A stretch of DNA of 64,000 bases from Hyposmocoma kahamanoa (GCF_003589595.1 NW_020653200.1:1027754-1091753); one strand, 5' to 3'; shown: positions 43,818-55,159, numbered from the stretch's first letter. Numbers and translations are program-made. Notes: a model not told the origin generated them from the letters alone.

Positions 43818-43998
43818 CATAGGAAATGAAACTATTTTTCCGGATTTAAATCGCGTATATTTGTTTTTTCAAACAAACCGACGTTTCGGGCGCTTTACAG
43901 GTCCCATGGTCACGGTTGACAGCGATTTAAATCCGGAAAAATAGTTTCATTTCCTATGTGTAACAACGAAAAAAGCGAAAACCTAAGAACTCGAAATA
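43818..43998. repeat. Rep-J compact copy: perfect 37-bp inverted repeat
   Basis: Left arm 43818-43854 starts 'cataggaaatgaaacta'; right arm 43922-43958 is its exact inverse; the spacer is 67 bp. On the minus strand the spacer holds 'gggacctgtaaagcgcccga' then 'aacgtcgg'. 'gtgtaacaacgaaaaaagcg' and 'aaaacctaagaactcg' follow the right arm, as at 9207-9240. Confidence 0.9.
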
Positions 43999-44378
43999 TG
44001 AACTTAATTAAATATTTATAGAAAGCTTAAATATACAAAATAACTCACAAAACAAACCATTTCCAAGAAGTTCTAGGCTTCTTCAAGCTAATTTCAACTT
44101 AGATTTACTTTTTAAAAAGAAAAGAAATTTTTCTTGGCTACTTCTTTAAAAATAAAAATGGCGATAAGAATTTAAAGCTTTTTTCAAAACACAGTTGGGA
44201 GCATTTTGTCTGTAGCTTCATCTATAGAAAAACTTTAGAATACGAAAAGATTATTTTTACTTGCTTTAGTGTAGTTGAACTTGTCGAAGAATATTCCTCC
44301 TATGAGATTTTTATGATTGTCTACAAAACGCGATGTTTCTAAGCGATTTTTTCTTTTGACAGTATTAATAATGTAATA
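43999..44378. other. unassigned AT-rich sequence, possible LINE 5' UTR
   Basis: Precedes the LINE ORF1. No motif recognised. Confidence 0.35.
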
Positions 44379-45003
44379 ATGGATTCCACAGAATTTATGT
44401 CCAAACAATATGATGAGTTATTAAGAGGATTCCAAAAACTCGAAACCGAAAATAAAAACTACAAAAAACAAATTTACATCTTGGAAACCAAACTGGAAAT
44501 GCTTGAGAAAAACTCGCGCAGTTCAACCGTTGAGATACGTAATATTCCCAAACAAGAACAAGAAAATAAACAGACCCTGTCAAGGGTGATCACAGAAATT
44601 GGCAACGTGTTAAGTATCAAACCTCCCATCCAATACGCGGATTTTCGAGATGTGTATAGAAAGGAAACTAATACAATTGTCGTCGAATTTACGAGCAAAC
44701 TACGGAAGGAAGAGTACCTACTAAAAACAAGAGAATTTAATCAAACAAAAAGACAGGCTAAGGAATTGTAACTAAATACACAGCATATAAAAGTCCCTGG
44801 ACCTCCTAAAACCATATACATATATATCGGAATCTCTTACTAACAAAGCTGGGAGAATGTATTATCTCGGGAGGGAGTTGGTAAAAAGTAAGAAGATAGC
44901 GGCATGCTGGACGATGTATGGTAAAGTATACATTAAGAAGGAAGAAGGACAGACACCAATTCGTATCAAGGAAGAAGAAGATCTACATAACTTTTCTAAG
45001 TGA
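44379..45003 (+). pseudogene. LINE ORF1 with FP25K-like C-terminus
   Basis: An RNA-binding-type ORF1 protein of a non-LTR element. Residues 1-45 form a likely coiled coil ('LETENKNYKKQIYILETKLE'), followed by 'RSSTVEIRNIPKQE', the start of the RNA-recognition-like domain. The frame meets TAA at 44769-44771, continues as 'LNTQHIKVPGPPKTIY', and after a frameshift near 44822 gives 'YISESLTNKAGRMYYLGREL', 'CWTMYGKVYIKKEEG' and 'PIRI', ending at TGA 45001-45003. The last part matches what I know as the FP25K-type C-terminal domain found in insect LINE ORF1 proteins and in a baculovirus protein. The neighbouring endonuclease argues for a LINE, not a virus. Broken by one stop and one shift. Confidence 0.88.
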
Positions 45004-45545
45004 CTAGTTTCAGTTTCATATATATCTTCTGTAAGAAAAATGTATAACTCGTCATATAATTATTTCTATTTACAACCTGCTCTAATATGCATCTGTAGTT
45101 TAAATAATAGACAATTAAACATTAAAATAAAAAATTATTTATACACAGAAATACGCCACATAAATAATAAAAAACAAATTTTTTACACACACACAACCAC
45201 ACCAAACTCAAAATGAAATTCATCACATAAAATTAGAAATACTAACTACACTGCAACAAACTATCCACGTAACATAAATAACACAGTTTACTACATCGTT
45301 CATTGTGAAATAATTAAATACCACTGCATATATACAATTATACCGCATATCACTCACAAAAATAACCACCATACAATGTTTTTATCCATGCAATGCCGAA
45401 CGCGATTCATTTTCTTTGTATATAACTGTGTTAGTCAATTTATAAATAACATTTATAAACTTTTAGATATGTACAAACAGCTACGGGCCATTACAATATT
45501 ATTAAATAAAATTCGATAGTACCACTAATTTAATGCAATGAATAG
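45004..45545. other. spacer between LINE ORF1 and ORF2
   Basis: AT-rich, with a CA-rich run at 45187-45200. Unusually long for an inter-ORF spacer, perhaps because of an insertion. Confidence 0.4.
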
Positions 45546-46440
45546 ACAATTTCAGCATTGCGGCAACAATAACTTGTGCCCCAGAAGAGTGTGCCCAGTA
45601 TATAAACAATCCTTCTACCTATATTAGACTATTGCAACAAAATATACGCAGTATAAACTTTAACTTCGTAAATTTTAGTGTCTTATTGGCCAGGTTTGAC
45701 TTCTTGTGTGACATATTTGTTTTAACAGAGTGCTGGTTATCTTGTGTAAGCAATCTACCCACATTAGATGGAGATATAACGTATACCAAACTAACATTAC
45801 TCATAATCAGAATGATGAGCTTGTAGTGTATATAGGAAACCACTTGGTTTGCGAAGTACAAGAGCCTGTTTTTATGGATGCTAACTGCCTAACCATAAAT
45901 ATAGACGTAAATTCGATTGTGGTCGTGATTTATAGACACCCCAGCTTCTGTAACTTAGATAATTTTCTGCATTCATTGCACGATTTGCTGTCTACTTTTT
46001 CAAGTTATAAAAATGTTTTATTGGTGGGAGATATTAATATTAACCTGCTCGGTGACAGTCCAGTAATATCTACGTACCTAGATACAATATCATATCATGG
46101 CCTCTTACCAGGTAGTTATACACCTATACGACTAAACAACTGCCTAGATCATGTAATATTACGAACAAAGCAACCGGATTGTATCTTCACAAGTTCACAC
46201 TAGGTACCTCCATCACGGATCACCAGGCTGTTTTATGTTTTCTAGGCAATTTTGACTTGAGTGAAATAAGTCTGTAAGAACAACTTCTTTTTTCTAAAAC
46301 CATTTATAGAGAACTATTATCTAAATCTATACCATATTAAGACTGTTTATAGATATAACAATTTTAAGGCGTTTAAAGTGTGCTCCTTGGGAGTAAACCA
46401 TGCCTGTAAAAATAACATCAGTATTTTATTATTACAGTAA
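45546..46440 (+). pseudogene. LINE ORF2 AP endonuclease, RT missing
   Basis: Apurinic-endonuclease-type domain that nicks the target for reverse transcription. Motifs in order: 'LLQQNIRSINFNF' (Asn motif), 'DIFVLTECWLS' (catalytic Glu), then after a frameshift near 45790 'VVVIYRHPSFCNLDNFLHSL', 'NVLLVGDININLL' (Asp/Asn) and 'LDHVIL'. The readable end is 'GTSITDHQAVLCFL' (His motif) in another frame after 46203. Scraps such as 'SKTIYRELLSKSIPY' continue toward 46440. No RT motif follows: Rep-A starts at 46560. So the element is a 5' piece (ORF1 plus endonuclease), the opposite of the usual 5' truncation. Confidence 0.88.
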
Positions 46441-46559
46441 ATTAATATTATTTAAAGCTTGCCACGGCCTCTATACCACATCAAAAACAATCTATTTTAC
46501 CTAAACTCATTGATCTATCGACATTTGACCATGATGCCGTGTAATGTGCCAAAGCTCAA

Positions 46560-46990
46560 TTTTTCTAAATGTTTGAACTTTGGCGCCGGCACGATACGTA
46601 GCTACGTACGTCACAGTAAACTTTTGTAACCAGACATGCGCAGTCTGCAACTCGTAGGCTACCCAAGTCGCCTAGATGATGTATTGATTAACTTGCCCTT
46701 TGAAATAATAACAAAATACTTTAAGATTATGTACATAAAATCAGAATATTATTTTTATTCTGTAAATTTCTTTTACAACACTTAGTTGTTGAATTTTAAA
46801 AACAGAAGGAAGTTCTTTATTAAAACGAAACTAGAGATTATTTGCTGTCTCTGTTCTTACATACTTCTCTGTCTACGCAAAGCTTTTGAGGAATCAAGAG
46901 AACTCCTATCGCGTCATGTAGTCTTGGTATTTCATTTTCGTTACATCGAACCACGTCAATACTGCAGTAACCACACTGCAGTGACCCACT
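46560..46990. repeat. Rep-A worn copies, both orientations
   Basis: 46560-46700 matches the minus form ('ggctacccaagtcgcctaga' ~ 'gg.cacccacgtc.tctaga'). 46890-46960 matches the plus form ('atcgcgtcatgtagtcttgg', 'aaccacgtcaa'). Confidence 0.5.
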
Positions 46991-47084
46991 GTTTTGAAAA
47001 CATCTACATTCTATGATAATTTAAGAAAGAAGTTTTCATAAAATATTAAGTATCTATTTATTTTCTAATTTCATTTTTCTATTT

Positions 47085-47545
47085 TTAGCCGACTTCAAAA
47101 AAAAAGAAGAGGTTTTCAATTCGACTGTTTTTTTTTGTACGTATGTTACGGAATAACTCCGGTATTTGTGCACCGATTTTCATGATTGTTTTTTACCTGA
47201 GGGTACCTCCATAGTGGTCCCATTTAATTTTGAAGAAAATCATCCACCTCTTAGAGTGGCTCTTCACGCATGAAGATGCATTTTTATAAATAGAGCCTAA
47301 ATTTTATTATAAAGAGCAATCATTACATTAATGGCAGGTTTTGCTATTTTCTAATTCAAAGCGCTTTTCTCTCTCAATATACTTTGAGTAGTACTGATAT
47401 TTATTATCTCCTGTGTCAAGTTCCGTATCGTGGCGAACTAGGGGATGAATCCGGGCTTGCACACTTTCCGGTAACCGATTTCAAAAAACTTGGCAATTAC
47501 TTATGAGGTCGGTTTTTTTAGTACTTTGTACTGAGATTATTTCTG
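47085..47545 (+). repeat. Rep-F complete copy
   Basis: 'agccgacttcaaaaaaaaag' at the left, 'gaggtcggtttttttagtac' at the right, with 'ggaataactccggtatttgt', 'gcatgaagatgcatttttat' and 'ctctcaatatactttgagta' between. The two ends are inverse. Followed by 'tttgtactgagattat' as at 39302. Confidence 0.88.
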
Positions 47546-47569
47546 CACATTTTTTTGAGGTTCTTTAGG

Positions 47570-47645
47570 TAAGAGGAAGGAAAAAAACGTAATGCCGAAC
47601 GCAATAAATGCGCGGAACACAACATAGTAATTATCGTGGCTATTA
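47570..47645 (+). repeat. Rep-A scrap
   Basis: 'cgtaatgccgaacgcaataa' then 'atgcgcggaacacaac' resembles 'cg.aataaacactcggaacac'. Confidence 0.35.
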
Positions 47646-48174
47646 ATTATATTATTAGGTTCTATTAAGTAAATTTATCTATAGTTTTCTGAAAGCATTA
47701 TGTGATGAATGATTATTATTGTTAATTAGTTCCATTCGTTAAGTACAGTTTTATAGGTTCATCTGATATATTTTTAAGTTTAGTGTAATTTATATAGATG
47801 GGCTAATTTAGACAGGTTAAAGCACACTCAGACAGCAGGCGGTTAATGTCTTCCAACACTTTTTATAAACATTTTTTGAATTATGATGACTAAATTTAAT
47901 TGATAGTTTTAAGATGTTTTTTACTAGAATGATAATAATGCTCAAAGGAATTAATGGTACGCGTTTTTAATTGATGGCTTGTCGACTGACTGGATACAGA
48001 GCAATTCTGAAATAGAATTCTCTGATAAGTATTGAAATTGGAGACTGGTATACATAAAAGGGATTTTTACCTATTACAAAACTTTGTGTTACAAAAGTGA
48101 CTTAAATACAAATAAATTCAATTTTCGTTGTAATATATTTCACTCGGCTCCAATTTTTGCGAATTCTATGAGCT
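47646..48174. other. unassigned AT-rich sequence
   Basis: Nothing recognised. Confidence 0.4.
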
Positions 48175-48179
48175 ATTTA

Positions 48180-48240
48180 CATACCGGGAATCGAACAAGG
48201 AGTTTTCTGGATGAGGCTATTCACTACACCACACAGGATC
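48180..48240 (-). mobile_element. tRNA-like sequence (SINE head or tRNA pseudogene)
   Basis: Minus strand: 'tcctgtgtggtgtagtgaat', 'ccttgttcgattcccggta'. A box TGGTGTAGTGA and B box GTTCGATTCCC are in fair condition. The arms do not pair well enough for a working tRNA. Confidence 0.5.
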
Positions 48241-49010
48241 TTAAGTTAAGCATCGTAAGAGCTGTATTAACTTGATTTTGACAACGTTTCTTCATTTTAG
48301 TTTCGATACTTATATGGACTTGTATTACGCATCGTTTGATAGAAATTATTAACTGCATGCTCTGAATATTATAAGTATTATCTTTCATTACTGTACGTAA
48401 GATCATTAAGGGACGTTGTTAAAAATTATGACTCACTTAATCACGGTTACAGTCTACAGACTCGAAATTTATTGAAATTACTGTCACGCGGAAATTATGC
48501 AGCTTTTACATGATATCACATAGGACAAAAAATTCTATGAAAACCTAGATCATAGCAATGCGTGCTCTTAACTATATAGGCTTAACAGAAAAAAAATCCT
48601 GGCCCCTGTTGCAAAACTCCGACTGATCAATATTTCGCGATAAATGTACGTGGACTGCATAACCGACACGTGTTCGCTCGGTTCACTGTTTATAGATAGA
48701 TATAGCGGACAAGATAGAAACGGCATTGGATGGAAATTGTGTACATCGTTTTATATGTATCTAACCTTAAACCCCACCCCAGGTATAATAGAAAATGTGT
48801 GTATGTTCAGATGCACCATGACTGTTTGATGTTAGTTTTTTAAACTTTTGTTAAGTTAAAATTGGAGCCCAATGTGGGGCCAACATAAACGAGCTGTGCG
48901 CCATGACGTTGACGACGTATTTCGAATAACGAAATTCAGCCTATAAGTACGTCATGAGAGTAGATCTGTGCGCTGTGATTTCTATTTTGATCAATTTTAG
49001 GTACGTAACA
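48241..49010. other. unassigned sequence
   Basis: No recognised gene. Opposed ORFs (48084-48406) overlap the tRNA-like part and are chance. Confidence 0.4.
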
Positions 49011-49014
49011 ACAA

Positions 49015-49230
49015 CGAATTATAATAATAACGCACATACTCAACATAGCCTACTAGGGAAAACACTGTGTCGCGGGTGCCATGGACACACACATACACAA
49101 CCACAAAATTACACCCAAATTGACGAGAAAAATAAATGTAGGCCATACAAATATTTCTCCGGGCCCGGGAATCGACCCTGTGATTTCTTCGTGGCAGTCC
49201 GGCAAGGTAACCGTTCAGCCACGGAGGCAG
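49015..49230 (-). mobile_element. tRNA-derived SINE, copy 3
   Basis: Same body as the other copies. The B box is damaged on the minus strand (GGGTCGATTCC), and a few bases are missing from the body ('atagcctactaggg'). Confidence 0.9.
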
Positions 49231-50160
49231 TTAGTATTCTTTTTAAAGCTCAAACAGTCTACAGTATGACATTACTTAACAATAAAGCATTCAGCTACTT
49301 CTTGGACCGTATTATTTTCCGTGTTCTAAACCAGAAGAAGACCAAGCGGCTTAACTTATATTCCTATTTACTCCTTATTATAGTTAGCAAACTTCTATCA
49401 GTATAAACGGCTTATTACATATGTACCTAATTATAAAACCTTAGTTTTACCGTTTTCAGCGGTATTCATTCAACAATTTCTAATCTTATGACATTATTAA
49501 ATAAAGTTTGTAGACCATTAATATATCAAATCTATTATACTACAAACTGTAGTGTAATAAAACTGCGTATTACCGAATCCATTCAATAAATTCTGGGGTT
49601 TTGATGGTGTTCTAAATAATATAGAATGGCGTTTACATTTTTGGGGAAAAGTAACTGTTGGCGATAGACAGTTTGTTTTTTGTATTTTTGACTTAAATTT
49701 TTTATTCATTGTTTTATTGTTCGTTGTGAAGTGCTCACGTGTTTTCAAGATTACAAAATAATCTTCGCCAAAAATAAGCATATTCCCTCCGCTGCTGCCT
49801 GCTGCCTATTCCTCTCGCTCTCCTACTTTCGTTTTTAGTAACTTTAATTAAGTGCAGCTTGAAAGGAATTATTCGGATTACCAGTGACTTTCGTTGTATG
49901 TTACAATACAATAAAAACACACTTTACTGTACACTAGAACAAACACAAAAATGAAAAAGCTAAAAAAGTTAGATTAAAGACCTACTATGCGTGAGACACG
50001 AATGCGTGATCATTTATTGAGTAGTGTTTGTGAAATCGGTAAGTCTATTTTAAGTTGCAAGGGCGATCCAAACTATGTTTGAAAGCTAGACTAAAGTTAT
50101 GAATATGCACGAATTTTCGATGCTATCTGCCATTTTTTTGGTTTAAGTCTGCATTATGTA
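49231..50160. other. unassigned sequence
   Basis: About 0.9 kb. A less AT-rich patch at 49780-49830 ('ctccgctgctgcctgctgcc'). No gene. Confidence 0.4.
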
Positions 50161-50179
50161 TCTATGGTATTGATAGGTA

Positions 50180-50231
50180 TTACAGTACCGGCCTTAGAGG
50201 ATGGACCATAGTCTAAGGTACCGGCACGCCA
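50180..50231. repeat. short imperfect inverted repeat
   Basis: 'taccggccttagaggatgg' and 'ccatagtctaaggtaccggc' are partly inverse. 'gcttagaccatcctctaag' at 5822 is similar. Confidence 0.45.
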
Positions 50232-50740
50232 TGATGGTCGTTTTGGCAGATTACAATAATGGGGTCAAATCTCAATTCATTATCGAAAAAAATTATAATC
50301 AAATGCGAGTCGCATCTATAAGTTCTTAGATTTATAACTAGTATTGCAAGGGGTAGCTGGTTAAAAAGTTTTAATAAAACGAAAATAAAAATGTTTACTT
50401 AATATACCGTCAAGTAAGTCAATGACCGTCAATTCGAAACTGCTTTGTTTTGCATTAAGCTGACCTGAGTTTGCCGGAGGCATGACGGAGGTAAAAGTTG
50501 TACTGGACAGCGATCCTATTAGTGACGATCGTATTACATTTCACTTTTAAAAATTTCGAATTTCGATAAACAAAATGCCGAGTTATGTCCTAAAATTATA
50601 CATCCATGAATTTTACTGTACGTCACTATTGACAACAATGTGCAGCAATTAGCTCCTTCAACGTTGTTATGAATTAATACGAAACTTGAGCGCACAAACG
50701 TCAAAATGGCCATCAAAGTGTGATCGTAGCGTGCCGGTAC
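50232..50740. other. unassigned sequence
   Basis: The 88-aa minus ORF 50534-50800 has no recognised motif. Confidence 0.4.
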
Positions 50741-50920
50741 TTTAATGTGTAGCAAGTTCAAGTCTTGTGTTTTCTGAAAACCTGGTATCATAACCGACAT
50801 TGTCCACTTATAGTCTATCGTGGCATTAATAGGGTATTAATTATTATTCATGTATTGCAAGTTTAACTCACTTGTGTTTTCTGAAAACCTGGTATCACAA
50901 ACGACAAATTTTTCACATAT
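50741..50920 (+). repeat. direct repeat, 107-bp period
   Basis: 'cttgtgttttctgaaaacct' plus 'ggtatca' at 50764 and 50871; weaker similarity extends to both sides. A third, diverged form is near 51711 ('cttgtattttctcctagtat'). Confidence 0.7.
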
Positions 50921-52059
50921 CCCCACTGAACAGTTATTGGTAGTAAGTATAACTGTCAATATATACACTTTCGGTCGAACGTCACTGGTAACTATAGTTA
51001 GCAGTAAATTATAATTTACCCGATTGGTGAACTGTTTTACAAATAACTTTGGTGTTACCACACGTATTACACCAAATTTTTGCCAGTTTTTCACTGTTAA
51101 ATACTCGATATCCTAGTATAAAGAAAAAAATATTCATGGTGCGTCCCTATGACAGAAAACTATGTCAATTTTCTTCCTCGCGACTTATAGTTTTTTCACG
51201 CCATTTTCGCAAATTTCCGCGATTTTCGTCGCTATCCGCGACTTTTATTAATTTATTTTAAAGATAATTACACTTTATTTTCATGTGATTCTAGTGTTAA
51301 TCGATAGGTATTAAAATGCTTGTCATCTTTATATATGTTTTTTTCTTAATAAAGTGAATATACAGAGTGGTTAGAAGTTAAAGCGTAAAATACTATGAAA
51401 ATTTCTCAGAAGTGTTCAGTGTACTCAGAAATTAACAAATAAAGTCGTCGTATTACAATCATAACTGTAGTCTATACAAAAGCTACTTAAGTGCTCTTAT
51501 CGCCCATATTCTTTTTACGGTAGCTTATTAGGTTCTTGAGTTTCAAGTCTATAGTAGACGTGTCTTATCAACAATAAATTATAAAAAACGTACCATCTGA
51601 TTAGAAAATTGTCAGGTATGAAATGTCACATGTATTTATTTATTAAACTCACTTTTTAATTTCACTTCTTTCACTGTCACTTTTTAATTATTCTGAGGTA
51701 GGATTTAAATCTTGTATTTTCTCCTAGTATCATACCTAACATTTTTCACGTCGTCAACTGCACGTGATATGTTTGTTAACACAGTTACGTTAAGATTTTC
51801 TCACCGTTGTCCTGAAAATTCACTTCATAGCTTACTTGTGTAGCCTAGCAACTATGTGATTGTTACTATAGAAAAATAGTGAGACAGAAACGAGATTTAA
51901 ATATGGTGAGTTTGTAACAAAAGATAGGAAAGCAGAAATTACGGATATGATCGTAGAGGATTTGGGTGGGAATTCGGCATGCGGGAAAATTTTTGATACA
52001 CTGTTTTGATAGATCAAATAGTTTAAATAGCGGTCTCACAAAAAAATATACTGTGAAGG
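50921..52059. other. unassigned AT-rich sequence
   Basis: About 1.1 kb without supported features. Confidence 0.4.
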
Positions 52060-52600
52060 TGGAGAACTAGAAGGTAGGGTGGAAAGGAACTGAGAGTAGA
52101 TGGAAACACGGAGTTGGTGGCCTCTGCCCTCGACCCTTGGTGACTGAGGTCAGAGGTGCAAAACCGAAGAGCAGCGAGCTTGTAAGCTGGATAGCGGCTG
52201 TAGAGCAGAACCAGAGGGCAGCGAAGAATGATGTCGACACGGCGGTGGTAGTGCAGCAGTGGATTATATCACTTTGTACTCGGAGGTGGAGTTCTAACTT
52301 CATCTTGAGCGTCGGCTTCAGTTACTTTGCCGCTCCAAGCTAACTTGGTGAAGGTGAGGAACACAGTCCAGGTAGGAGGAGGAGGAGCGTAAACGTGAAG
52401 ACCAGGTTTAGCGTGGGGGAAACGAAGCGCGTAAGCGCAGTAGGAGTAAGGCCAGGGGTAGGGCTTCGAAAAGGAAAGACTTCGTATATTTACTAGATCT
52501 TGAAGACCAGATGCTTCCAAGGTCGGTACACGAACGACGAGCGTTTGGTAGAGCGAGAGAGAGCATCGAAATTTCAAATAGCCAATTTTGAATATGAAAT
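52060..52600. other. GC-richer island of unknown nature
   Basis: Composition shifts visibly to roughly equal GC/AT. Overlapping ORFs: plus 52137-52343, minus 52067-52303 and 52269-52577. The last ends 'KVTEADAQDEVRTPPPSTK', which reads like a real protein tail but matches nothing I know. 'cagtccaggtaggaggagg' at 52365 could be a splice donor or a purine-rich run. No other copy in the window. Could be an exon, a retroelement fragment or unrelated insertion. Confidence 0.35.
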
Positions 52601-53502
52601 GAGGAGCCTAAATGTGAGCAGCCAAAAGCTTCTACTGCTAAGAATGCATCAAAGGAAGAGTATTTTATAAGACATTCTATGGAAGAATAGATTGCAGAGG
52701 GGTGAGATATCTGTCAATCAATGTTAACATATAAAAATATTAAATGCGAAATAAATATGTTTATAAAGAGAAATTAATGAAATACTACGTAATTAGCATT
52801 GGAAAAACGAATAGCAAAATTCGGTGATACTATCAGTAGGATAGAATATGCCACGGTCGGGAGATCAGACATGAAAAGTAAGTAAATTGCCAAAGTGCGA
52901 GAAATAGCTTACAATACAAAATTTAAGTAATTTAGACACTAACATAACAGTAAATATTAGTTAGAACTCTATCAGGAATCAGGAAAAGTAAGGGCGTTTC
53001 CTACAAAACGTATAATGAGAAACATGAAGATGATAGGGGTCTGTGGTTTCACACTACAATATGATACACCTAATTTGTTACACTATTGGATGTACTTAGC
53101 TCGATCATATAAAATCCTGAAAACAGGCTAAAATAAATGTCTAAAACGAGTTATATAAGAATTAAAATAACTTTGCACATAATTTTTACATGGAGACGGA
53201 TAATCTGCAAAATTTTGATTTTCAACTGAAGTCCTGTACCTATAGTCTAGCCAAATTCGATGTAGAATGTTTAATAACAAAACGTTGCTAGGCAACCAAT
53301 GATGTAATAGGAAAAGAACAGTTTTTTCAATGCTCATTATTAAGGCTTGCTCTGCCCTTGGCCAATCTCATAATTGGTAATTAGGTAAATAGGTAATTGG
53401 GTTATGTAGAAGTAATACTTACCTTGCTAATTTGCCAATTATTATAAAGTTTACAAAACACCTATTGATACGTACGATTTAGGAATAAAAATAAGTGTAT
53501 GC
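52601..53502. other. unassigned AT-rich sequence
   Basis: Nothing recognised. A 14-bp segment 'aattggtaattagg' with repeats lies near 53372-53400. Confidence 0.4.
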
Positions 53503-53520
53503 ATCCCATTAATATGGGAT
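53503..53520. repeat. 18-bp palindrome
   Basis: 'atcccattaatatgggat': 7-bp arms, 4-base centre. Confidence 0.7.
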
Positions 53521-53562
53521 GGGCATTCCCCCCACCTCACCTCCTGACGTATTACGAGGTAT

Positions 53563-53618
53563 ACGAGGTATTTCAACGCGGCCTACATTTTAATGTAGGC
53601 CGCGTTGAAATACCTCGT
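53563..53618. repeat. perfect 56-bp palindrome (27-bp arms, 2-nt loop)
   Basis: Left arm starts 'acgaggtatttcaacgcgg'; the right arm 53592-53618 is its exact inverse. The left arm is preceded by an extra 'acgaggtat' (53554-53562), so the left edge also has a 9-bp direct repeat. Confidence 0.92.
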
Positions 53619-53639
53619 CTTAAACATAGATCGTTAATC

Positions 53640-53965
53640 GTATAAAGTTACGTCAAAAACCGAAAAACGAAGAATACGAATGAGCGTGAGAAAATTCACA
53701 ATTGCCTTAGAGAAGCACTTTCTGCATTGTTTATACTTATTGCAACCCAGTTAATAAAATTTTACCAAAACCGTAGTATATGTTTAGTACCCGAAAAATC
53801 CGATAGATGGCGTTGTACTATTTTCGGCCCGAAGTGTGAATCGCGCGATTCCCGTACAGTTTCTGATTCTCAACTACCAGGAGCATATAACGACAAAGAT
53901 CTTTACTGTTGCTAGCATTGCGTATCGTGCCGTAAGGAAAAGTTGTCCGGTGGCAATATTTAAAT
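53640..53965 (+). repeat. Rep-G, copy 1
   Basis: 'aaaacgaagaatacgaatga', 'tctgcattgtttatacttat', 'ccgatagatggcgttgtact', 'tctcaactaccaggagcata', 'gtggcaatatttaaatagtt'. Homologous to 55931 and 58150. The short ORF in it is not conserved in the other copies, so non-coding is likely. Confidence 0.85.
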
Positions 53966-54042
53966 AGTTATTTTTATGCTAAGCTCAAATTTGTTGTTTG
54001 ACGCGAGTATTTGTATTGAAACTGAGCAAGTGAGGGTACCTA

Positions 54043-54220
54043 AGAGTCGTATTCCAGAACTCTACTCAATACTCACGTCAGGACTTGAGTATTACAGTGA
54101 GCACCGAAAATTATACTCAAGTCCTTGCCATTAGGATAGTATTTCCAGTGCTTGAAATCATACTCAAGTCTGCTCAAATCCTGACTTGAGCATTAAGTAG
54201 AGTTCTGGAATACGACCCCT
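54043..54220. mobile_element. 178-bp MITE with about 45-bp inverted ends
   Basis: Left 'agagtcgtattccagaactc' and right inverse 'gagttctggaatacgacccc' continue as 'tactcaatactcacgtcagg' against 'cctgacttgagcattaagta'. Flanking TA on both sides (54041-54042 and 54221-54222) suggests a TA target. Inner 'atactcaagtc' copies repeat. No ORF. Confidence 0.85.
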
Positions 54221-54222
54221 TA

Positions 54223-55159
54223 GATTGAAAATAGAATCCTGAGCGTAGCAAGAGTTTCAATGCACGAGACGCAAAACATACAACTTTTTTGCTGCCGAGC
54301 GAAACACACAACATTTATCTCACTATAGCGAGGAAAATTGTAGATGAAAGAAAAACAGTTAAACTATAACAAATCAGTTTTAATAAACAAAATTAGTTAT
54401 CGTAGTCGATTTAATGTCAACAATCATAAGAATAAAATATACCAACGGATTTATATCACAGAAATAATGTATGACAAATCGCGTAAGTGAACTTGTCATT
54501 ATGTTGAAAAACGCTTTTTCGGAAGATTTCAATGAGAAAGAAAGCCTTTCCGAGCTTTGGCATTTATTTGGTGATGTCTACAGGTTTCTCTCAATCCCAT
54601 GTATCACAGCCAAATAGGTCCTATTCTGCCGAGATATGGACATACTTATTTGAATCTGCATATTGTTTTAGTTTTACGTATCTCCTGTTTGTTTAGATAG
54701 ATGTGGTCTTCATCGCGTATTAATAACACAATGATTTTCCACGTGGAAACCGTATAACTTAGACTCCATTTAATTACATTGATATTGATTACATTACAAA
54801 CAGTCATGCGGACGGAGATAAGGGAACGACTAATTTCGCGCGGAGCGCGTACAAAGTCTGAAAATGCTTAAATAATGTTAAATGTGTCCTTGAGAATCTC
54901 CAATATTGTTCAATAGTATACCGCGGTAATATTATGCTTATTAAATCACTACATTTTAAGGTATTTTTTGAGGCTCAGGCGTAGTCCACTTCGCAAAATG
55001 TCTACCTAATGGACAGAAACCATCAGGAATTACAAACATTAACAAATTCTGGTAGTATATTTTTTCATCAGGGTCTTATAGACAAACGAAATGTTTTCTC
55101 TAAAGAAAGAAAAATTCGTTGAAAGGTAAAATAACGGCATAATCAAAGAATAAACACAA
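54223..55159. other. unassigned sequence
   Basis: Nothing recognised. Confidence 0.4.

Noticed and set aside
44379..45003. Endogenous baculovirus FP25K gene
   Set aside because: A coiled-coil/RNA-recognition-like N-terminus and an AP endonuclease downstream identify a LINE ORF1.
16523..48240. Functional tRNA genes at 16523, 28114 and 48180
   Set aside because: A and B boxes are recognisable, but acceptor and anticodon stems do not pair convincingly. They fit SINE heads or pseudogenes.
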